DNA of 64,000 nucleotides, taken from NCBI GenBank assembly GCA_029582155.1, contig CM055906.1, positions 19,640,437-19,704,436 on the forward strand, in the 5' to 3' direction. Every line of letters starts with the position of its first letter. Positions within the stretch are counted from its first letter, which is position 1. The stretch is from Panopea generosa (taxonomy: Eukaryota; Mollusca; Bivalvia; Adapedonta; Hiatellidae). Of this stretch, positions 53,901-64,000 are shown one piece after another. The position numbers and the translations under genes are program-made. The notes below the pieces were generated by a model that ran no database searches, had not been told where the DNA came from, and saw nothing but the letters and a program-made list of their open reading frames with translations.

Positions 53901-56900
53901 ACAATGTTAACGCATACAATGGCAATATATGTGTTAGTATAGTTACGTACAATATTAACGCATACGATGGCAATATATGTGTTAGTATAAATACGTACAC
54001 TGTAAACGCATACAATGGCAATATATGTGTTAGTATAGTTACGTACACTGTTAACGCATACAATGGCAATGTATGTGTTAGTATAGTTACGTACACTGTT
54101 AACGCATACAATGGCAATGTATGTGTTAGTATAGTTACGTACACTGTTAACGCATACAATGGCAATGTATGTGTTAATATAGTTACGTACACTGTTAACG
54201 CATACAATGGCAATATATGTGTAAGTATAGTAACGTACACTGTTAACGCATACAATGGCAATATATGTGTTAGTATAGTAACGTACACTGTTAACGCATA
54301 CAATGGCAATATATGTGTTAGTATAAATACGTACAATGTTAACGCATACAATGGCAATATATGTGTTAGTATAGTTACGTACACTGTTAACGCATACAAT
54401 GGCAACATATGTGTTAGTATAGTAATGTACACTGTTAACCCATACAATGGCAATATATGTTATAGTATAGTTACGTACACTGTTAACCCATACAATGGCA
54501 ATATATGTTATAGTATAGTTACGTACACTGTTAACGCTTACAATGGCAATATATGTGTTAGTATAAATACGTACACTGTAAACGCATACAATGGCAATAT
54601 ATGTGTTAGTATAGTTACGTACACTGTTAACGCATACAATGGCAATACATGTGTTAGTATAGTTACGTACACTGTAAACGCATACACTGGCAATATGTGT
54701 GTTAGAATAGTTACGTACACTGTTAACGCTTACAATGGCAATATATGTGTTAGTATAGTTACGTACACTATTAACACATACACTGGCAATATATGTGTTA
54801 GTATAAATACGTACACTGTTAACGCATAGACTGGCAATATATGTGTTAGTATAAATACGTACACTGTTAATGCATACAATGACAATATATGTGTTAGTAT
54901 AAATACGTATACTGTTAACGCATACAATGGCAATATATGTGTTAGTATAGTTACGTACACTGTTAACGCATTTAATGGCAATATATGTGTTAGTATAGTT
55001 ACGTACATTGTTAACGCATACAATGGCAATATATGTTTTAGTATAGTTACGTACAATATTTACGCATACAATGGCAATATATGTGTTAGTATAAATACGT
55101 ACACTGTAAACGCATACAATGGCAATATATGTGTTAGTATAGTTACGTACACTGTTAACGCATACAATGGCAATATATGTGTTAGTATAGTTACGTACAA
55201 TATTAACGCATACAATGGCAATATATGTGTTAGTATAAATACATACACTGTAAACGCATACAATGGCAATATATGTGTTAATATAGTTATGTACACTGTT
55301 AACGCATACAATGGCAATGTATGTGTTAGTATAGTTACGTACACTGTTAACGCATACAATGGCAATGTATGTGTTAGTATAGTTACATACACTGTTAACG
55401 CATACAATGGCAATGTATGTGGAGATTGGTGTGCGTGAGTATTGGTTAATATTCCAGAATCTCAGGAAAGGGTAGTAAACTGACTGTCGGTCATTTACTT
55501 GTGGAGATGGGTGTGCTTGAGTATTGGTTAATATTCCAGGATCTCAGGAAAGGGTAGTAAACTGACTGTCGGTCATTTACTTGTGGAGATGGGTGTGCTT
55601 GAGTATTGGTTAATATTCCAGAATCTCAGGAAAGGGTAGTAAACTGATTGTCGGTCATTTACTTGTGGAGATGGGTGTGCTTGAGTATTGGTTAATATTC
55701 CAGGATCTCAGGAAAGGGTAGTAAACTGACTGTCAGTTAGCCCTTGATGACATAAAAAACGATGCTAAATATTCAAACAAATTCAATAGTTTTGCACTAA
55801 TATTAAACTTGTTAGCTACATCTTATTACAGTTAACAATTTTATATGGTGAAACATTTTTCTACATTTTTTTATTGCAGTTGATATTTGAATAATTTTGA
55901 ATAAATAATATTATTTTGAATTCTTAATTAATATTATTTGAGAAGTCTTATCGTGCCTCATTAAAGATTTTCTTTTTGCATAATGAATCATTTATCAGGC
56001 AAATTGTTTGTTTATGTAGAGCACATATCAATGTAGTACAAATTGCTGAATTTAGTATGAAAATTGTTAACTGCTGTCAGATATATTTTCATAACTGCTG
56101 TCAGTTATATTTTATAACTGCTGTCAGATATATTTTTATAACTGCTGTCAGATACATTTTATAACTGCTGTCAGTTACATTTTATAACTGCTGTTGGATA
56201 TATTTTCTTAACTGTTGTCAGTTTTATTTTAATAACTGCTATCAGATATATTTTTAACTGCTGTCAGTTATATTTTTTAACTGCTGTCGGGTATATTTCA
56301 AGGTTTAATTTTAATTCCAGCCATGCAATAACATTTGAAATATTTCTATTTTTCATTCTTTTTTTTTCTTTTTTTTTTAAGCAATACATGTATTTCTGTG
56401 TTGTTAAAATTGTTATAAATTGAGTTTGATGTTTTAATGTAAAAGAACTGTTTATTTCTAGATTATTTTGCTCTATTACTATTATCAAGGGCTTATATAG
56501 AGAAGAATAGGAAACTTATATCTCCTAATTAAATTTTGATAAAATGGCACAAGCAGAATTTTATTATTTGCAAAATTAATCATCTGATATCCAAAGGCAA
56601 CTAGCTGCCTATACATATCATGTTAGTTGTATGTTATCATTTATATTTTATAATGTTTTAATCATGTAAACTGCAGTTTGAAGCAAAATTATAATGCATC
56701 TGAGGTGTATTTTAATACATTTCAAAGGTAACCTTTACCGGCAATCGTAACCGTCTATTTATATGATTCTTTGTAGTACTTGATATGGATATCTTTGACT
56801 TTTAATTATATTGAATACACAGTATTCACTTAACGGAGTGCTTACCATAACACAGCTTTGAACAACCCGACACCTATCTGCACACCATGATAAAGATTTT

Positions 56901-59900
56901 CATGAAACTGATTTGAGTATACAGATAGCGATATTATATGGACAATAGACGTATGTGTAAATTACAATGATACCTAGATGGTGCATCAATTAACACATTG
57001 TTTTCAAGAGGGAGCTTGATTTGCTAGTACATCTAGCTGAGTTTATCATGAATGACATGTTTGACATCACACTTAGTTTACTGGATGTCCACCCTGTAAG
57101 AGCTCGAGAATAGTATCATGTTGCTGTCGTCGTTGTTATATTTTAAAAAAAAGACAAACACGTATAAAAGAGAACACATTCCATTAATACAGTAGCTTTT
57201 AATTCCAAAAAAAAATACATGTGGTGTAAAGGAAAATCATGAAGTCAGTTACGGCTATTGAGTTCATAACATGAGTAAGAATTTTAGATTATTAGTATAA
57301 TGTTTATTTTGGGGGTCCCGTTTTGCATTGTTTTTTGTTTTGCTTTAAATACCAATGTAGTTGTTTTTTATAATCTACACTACACATTGATGTTTAACGT
57401 TTTGATAAGCAGACTTCAGAACTTTATACATTTGTGTTCATATTTGTCATTCGATTAATGTACATGTATATATTTCGGCATCATCGTGCCTCTTCAAAGT
57501 TTAAGTTCAGCCGATCGTATATTAATATTGACACGTTCACGCTATTTTGTATATCAAAATACTCAACGTATCAAACATAGTTATGGCAAGCTCTTTAAAA
57601 TCCCGAAAGCATATTTCATGGCATTGATATTGTCCATGGCTGTTTTCTTCAGGTTCAGGAGTTTTACTATCTGTGTTTGCTCAGCCTTTTTAGTAAATGT
57701 TATTATGCTCTGAACTCCGTCAACAACGTTCCTGGAATAAAGATAGAACATTTAAAGGCAGATATATACACATTTTTTTTTCATTGACATACGTTCGTAC
57801 CATGCAGTTTCTAACATAGTTCAGAAGTGGATAGTGATATTTAGGAACTAAAATGTAATTACTGTGGCGAAAAAAAAACATGCATTAACACATTGTATAT
57901 TCTTGTCATAAAATAAAATACTTTAAATTCGCGTGAACATTATTTCGCGACTTGGCTCTGATTTGTCATATTTTGTTTGTTCGCGAAATGTTGAATTCGC
58001 GACAGTTAAAAGTAAAACCGCCGGAAATGCATTTTTTTTATTCGACATTGGGGCAGTAAACATGATATTGTAATTTTAGCGAATTCCTCGAAACTCACGA
58101 ATAACAGCAAAAATAAAGTTCTCGTTAACAAAAAGTGTTTAGAAGTATTTTTTTTTCACTTATAAGGCCTGTTTCTATATATATAACAGACACTTGTACT
58201 GAAGATACGTTAAAGAGTTATTCGATTATTTTGACGATTTTCCGTTTAAAAACATTATCAAATTTGTTTTACAAATGCAAGTAACTAAAATAGTCCGGTT
58301 TATACGCAGACCCTGTATTTCGTGACCGTTTCTGTTACGGAGAAGACCACAACTGCGGTACGCGGATATAGATATAAACCATTCCCCCCTGTGTTGTTAT
58401 TTATGACTGACCAAAGTGTACAATAACTTTTTTTTCAACTATCGATGACTATAGTCGAAAACAACTATCACTCCGCATACTGATCTAGTGGCATTGTTTG
58501 TCCATGGAAATACAATGTAGTGTTTACTTAGACACCGTTAGCTTGTCTAAAGGAAATGGTGGCGTAGCAACCAATATCGATCGCTGATGGGGTTACCCAC
58601 TTTTTTGGTTGAAAGTCCGAGTCAGGTCAAATGTTATCGGTAGGTTATACTAGCAAAATTCCACAAGGAACTATCAATTTGTATATTGAGATATTTTAAT
58701 TACAGTTTCAAACCTAGCGTCACACCAGTAGTTTTATGAAATACTGTTATTTATTTCTGAAAAAAAGATTAATTTTAAGACAAAATTACTTTGAGGGATC
58801 GATTTGTTGTGTTTAACATTGATATATTTCCTTCTGCACATATTAAGAAACTACTATATATGAAGATATATCTAGTCGATATACTAACCTGTACGCAAGA
58901 AGATCCTTTGCATATTTGATTTCGTTGAGAGTGACAGTAAACAGCTGGCGCCCGACCTACAAAATAGCACAAGAATTAATTTGAGCGCTTTTTAATATTA
59001 AACATTAATTAAACTAGACATGCATGCTTAGATAACAACGGCACGTAAGAATGACTTCTTATCAAGGACACCACACATAGCCGTGAGGGAAGATCGAACC
59101 CACGACCCGACGATTTTAGGTTCGATGCTCTACCACTGAACCACGCGCTCGACTTGCGTTTTTAATAGTGGTAAGTATAGTTTCACACAACATTGGGAAT
59201 AAATATGTTTTTACTCTAATAAATATCTCTGCATCATCTGTTAACGAGTGTCTGAAATGAATATTAATGTATTGTCCAACACAAACCTACCAGTCTTAAA
59301 ATTAATAGTGTGTATAAAATGACCATAGGACTAATCTTGTTTCGAAATAATTAACTTTAAAGTTTTATTATTATATATGGTCCTCTTTTGATCATAAACA
59401 TTATTTCCCACGCCGCTCTTTAAAAACAACGTGTTGTTATACCGATTCTACTACTCCAATGTCTGAGTTTTAATGGTATATAATGATTTGAAAGGTCTCA
59501 AGTATGTCAGATGAACCACTTTGTTTGTATTTGTGAGGAACTTGTTTCTGTATTTATGTTCTGTAACATTTTAAATGAAGATAATACGCAACATTGTGGC
59601 ATGATTCACATATATGTATCCAAGTATCCTGTTGTCCATAAATAACTGAACATTATTTTCATCTACTATACTGTAAACGATTATGCTGACAGAAACGTGA
59701 TGTGACCAAATCAATATTTTTATCTGTTAATGATTTATTTACAAATAAAATGTTTCATGTTTCTTTCTATTATTTTGCTTTTATGAGATACTCAAATAAA
59801 CGTAGAATACCTTCTTAAATCTGCATTATCTTTCACAATATTTAAGAGATGACTTTTAATATCATGCTTTTTTTTTATCAATTACCGAGATATCTCAGTG

Positions 59901-62900
59901 AATTAATTTGTTAATTCCATTGTAACAATTTAAATAGTAAAACCGGAAGATTAATAAAAATGTGAATTTTTCGTTTCTCTCTATTCTTTTTATGTCTTTT
60001 TTCTTCATTACTGAGGAGAAGCTCATTACTTACTTTAACTTTGACTCGGTACCTCCTATATTTATATTTAGCTTATATAGCATCATATGTGCGATTCAAT
60101 GTAATTATTCAAATGATGTCCTTAAAATATTTTATACATTTTTATCACCAGTCATTATGCAATATACTAAAGGGAGGACCGAATAGATTTAAGTATATTC
60201 GGCAGGTAGCTGATTAAAATGCAAAACTATTTCGGGTACTCGTTTTTTTTTATATTTACATTAGTGTCCTATGATATAAAAGTTGAAACAGATTTTTGGT
60301 AAAAAAGGTAAACATGACACTAGAACGGTTCTTTTCCAACTGTTTATTAGGTTCGACACGCTAACGCACCTATGTACTATGTGAGAGCATCATCTTGTTC
60401 ATACGTAGCACCCATGGACCACGTGTAGCAAAGATAAAGTTAGATTTTTCTACTAAATGTTTAAACACTTCTGGCAAATGATATACGCTGTAAAGCATTG
60501 ACTGAACTTTCGTCATACGTCAATACATTGACACTTGTAACTTTTAAACTCTTAGCCGTGGTCGGTAACTCATATATTTTAAACAATGACACGTTGTTTC
60601 ATAAAAAAAACAAAAAACTATTGAATATATCACTATTACATTTTCCAGTTTAACAGTGAAAGCTTACTATTTCATATTTGCACTATGGTCCATATTTTTG
60701 TCCTTAAACATGTTGAATATTCGTGCTAAACATGTATTATTTCCATATTAACATATATTACATTATATTATGTGTATATAAATCATACACGATTGTAAGG
60801 GAAATGTTCTACCCTCACGCACTGTCAACATTAGCCATGGTCATTCCAGTTCACCTTTATCATATTATTATAAAGATGGATTATGTATATTGAAAATGCA
60901 TTTATAGCAAGCAAATGTGAGCAAAATTCATCGTCGGTGTAACCATTATTCGTTCAGCTAAAGCTTTGATTTTCAGCGATTTGTTCTTGACCTGTTAACC
61001 AAATAGCAATGATTTAATTGAACTAGTGTTTATGGTATCGACTTACATGTATCTGGGATCTTATTCACGAGCAATTCCTGAAAATATTCCTAGATTTAAC
61101 CTCGAAAATCAATAGTTCAACCTACGATATCTAGTTTACCATGACCGATAAGATAAGTGTATGAATTATTTGCATATAAAATAGATGTCCTCGCATGCCT
61201 GCAAATTATGGTCTCTAAATGTGTTTGTAAAAATTCATTCCTGTTTTCATTGTAAGAATAATCATATGAATAGTTGGTGAATACCACCCCTGGACAATAT
61301 TTATTGCTTTAAATGCACAATGTATTCAAATAATATCGTTCAAGTATTAAAGTTTGACATTAACGATGTTTTAAAAATTAGCAGAAGTTCAGTATGCAAC
61401 ATATAACGTTTAAGCTTTGGCATTTAACAGAAGTTTTAAAATTTAGCGGAATTTGAATATTTTCCGTTTCTACAGACATCAAGATGCCAAAAGTCATCTA
61501 GTGGTGGTAACTAATTACTGACCAATCAATTACTATGTTCCCTGTAACCAGTATACACATCAAGCGGATATTTCAAGAACTGATCAGTCAAGTGTCAGTA
61601 TAATGCAACTGGCAGAATGTATCATACCTAAAAATGTCGAATAACATTGTGATATGGCTTGGCAATTGTTTAAAAAGCCTCTCTTAATAGAACTAAGAAT
61701 AAACCATAACTCTTGTTCCGGGGGCAACGATCCCCTTCACTTAAAACCGAGAACGGTCAGAGAGTATACTGGATATACTCATTATTTATCGTTTTCACTT
61801 ACACTTGCAACATCTTTATCAGCTTGAGGAATATCAGCGTTTATTTTTGTTACTTCACCTTCCATCTTGTTGAGGAATTGAAGCTGTTGATTTTCGTTAA
61901 ACTTTTCTGAACCTATAATAAATAAGTAACACACACTTGTAAATGCAGAACATATTTATTAAAACGAAATATATTCGGGACCTTGAGTTATTGACTGAAC
62001 TCTGTATTATGTCATTTTGGGCTGCTATCTAACATTTTCTCACAATGCATTAGTTGAAACATACAATAATAGAGTTCCCAAATGAAAACGACTTGACAAC
62101 ATTTATAAGAAAAGCAATGCACGTTGCGCGATGTGCGTTAAAGGACAGGTATGACATCCTTATTGTTGATACTCGGTAAAGATGAAAGCTTGTACATTCC
62201 ATAAGTTCCAAATATTTTAAAATAAGTTATTTCGAGCTGTCGCAGCTATCTGTTTGTCTGAGATAGGGCTTATTACCAAATCATTTACAAAAGTAAACGG
62301 TCGATTTACTTCATGAATATACTAAATCACAACCAAACGGTCAACTTAAAAAAATCTCTTTCGATTAATATGTGGTTATAATTTTGTGACAGAAATAAAT
62401 GTTAATGTGTTAAATGAAAACATTTCTAATGCAAGCTGGTTTTTTTTCTCAAGTAACACAAAATGTTACGCCGGAGCTGGGTATAGAAATAAATAATAGA
62501 ACTAAATGTAGAATTGTAAAAACATGTGTCATAGTTACCTTTGAGAATGGCGACCTGTTGTGTATCGTTGTCGAGTGTTTTTTTTACTTTGTTGTAATAT
62601 CCATTTAGTGATTGGACATTCGCTGTCACAGCGGCTTCGTCCGTCTCTAGTTTCTGGAGCTGGCATTGAAAAATAACAACAGTTTAGTCATATTTAATGC
62701 TTGATTTCCGTGAATTAAGAATATGAAGTAGCTCGTTCTGATTTAACCATATTACATATTAGTTACTACTGCAAAAAACATACATGAAAAAATGTATAAA
62801 ATATACAATAAAATCAAAACATGAACAACGGATATGACAATTGAAGAATTAAATAAAACCACTTAAATGCAATGTTTATGACAACTATAGATGACACAAT

Positions 62901-64000
62901 AACTAAGAACATATTTATAGGCTATCACATTGGATTCTGTTTCGTATATTAAATATAAATATGTGGTTAACAAGTCAATTTTAATCGAAGCGTCCAATTT
63001 AAGCGGGGGCGACAGTGTACTGGAAAGAGTGGTGAAAAACATGCATGATAACTTTCGATATCATCGATTATGTTTTGTATACACAATTGGACCGGTATCT
63101 TTTTTGTTTTTGATATTTTTTTTATTTCAGAAGACAACATTTTATTTGCCTATAACTCGATATTTAGTAATAAATTGTAATAGAAAGATGCACATATGAT
63201 AGGAGTTTTACATTTGAACGATGAACATATGTATAGTTATAATAACTGATCAATCTGCTGTTTTAAAAAACGAAAAGAAAGATAAACAGAATAAACAAAA
63301 TGTTTCTAATAATGTTCCATTTTGCCCTTATTTTATTTGCCTTTGATGTAGGATACATATCAAGTGAGTGTAACTCAGAGTTTTATAACGTTTAATTTGT
63401 TCTATAAAGACATCAACATTAGGAAGACATTTTTCAATCTGCACGAGGCAATATATCTCTTATACATCAAGATAGGTCTGTAGTACGGGCCCAGCTCTCC
63501 TGATTGGTCTGTAGTACGGACCCAGCTCTCCTGATTGGTCTGTAGTACGGACCCAGCTCTCCTGATTGGTCTGTAGTACGGACCCAGCTCTCCTGATTGG
63601 TCTGTAGTACGGGCCCAGCTCTCCTGATTGGTCTGTAGTACGGACCCAGCTCTCCTGATTGGTCTGTAGTACGGGCCCAGCTCTCCTGATTGGTCTGTAG
63701 TACGGACCCAGCTCTCCTGATTGGTCTGTAGTACGGACCCAGCTCTCCTGATTGGTCTGTAGTACGGACCCAGCTCTCCTGATTGGAGCAATGTTGGGAG
63801 AGCCACTTTTGCGCACGTTGATTGGTCAATTTTTTAAACTGAAAGTTTGATGACGTCGCAGTTTGGAAAGCGTTCAACTGTTATGAATTGTGGGACAGGC
63901 ATAGAATTCTCTGCTTTTTCATTAGTGGTTTATAGACATGATTCGGGAGATATCAGGTTCTGGAATAGACTAAGATCACGATACATGCTAACATAACATA

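Overview
The window looks like a piece of an animal nuclear genome, most likely a bivalve or related mollusc. It is AT-rich, its coding exons are short and separated by long introns with GT/AG borders, and it is packed with tRNA-derived SINEs, small inverted-repeat transposons and several kilobase-scale satellite arrays. The taxonomic guess rests on repeat styles remembered from bivalve genomes (TCAAGGTCA-rich repeats, a CCCCCGACAAACGAAGTTT-type repeat, SINEs ending in GGCGTTAAACCC) and has not been checked by search. No bacterial, organellar or CRISPR structure was seen. No real gene is visible as one long uninterrupted reading frame; the genes reported here were assembled from exons whose splice phases agree.

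Layout. 1-13.8 kb: repeats, a GC-rich terminal exon with a retroelement-Pol-like basic tail (2196-2666), a possible terminal exon (4313-4402), a three-exon plus-strand gene (5204-8205), SINEs, and a diverged 1-kb duplication of which only one copy carries a MITE. 13.8-20.2 kb: two almost identical 3.0-kb copies separated by 305 bp. 19.7-29.05 kb: a 9.4-kb DNA transposon flanked by TTAA, with short terminal inverted repeats. Its decayed, spliced gene encoded a Mutator-like transposase domain, a YqaJ-like nuclease domain and a small Tudor-like C-terminal domain. 29-35 kb: SINEs (one with a perfect 14-bp target-site duplication), a piggyBac-like MITE and a tRNA-like sequence. 35-39 kb: 51-bp satellite. 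42.9-44.9 kb: 43-bp satellite, followed by three copies of a CACGTGACGT-containing segment. 46.3-47.6 kb: a repeat rich in AGGTCA half-sites. 48.7-55.4 kb: 48-bp satellite with (TG)n islands, then 82-bp and 24-bp tandem arrays. 57.6-62.7 kb: the last four exons of a minus-strand gene for an alpha-helical, coiled-coil-like protein. 63.3-63.9 kb: a possible signal-peptide exon and a tandem array of ten CCAAT boxes in a 31-bp unit.

How it fits together. There is no operon logic. The two exon chains (5204-8205 plus; 57581-62659 minus) look like host genes. The 9.4-kb element is an inactivated autonomous transposon; a later local duplication copied its first 486 bp together with 2.5 kb of flank. 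Roughly a fifth of the window is satellite. Because the 51-bp and 48-bp units are multiples of three, these arrays produce long but spurious open frames on both strands.
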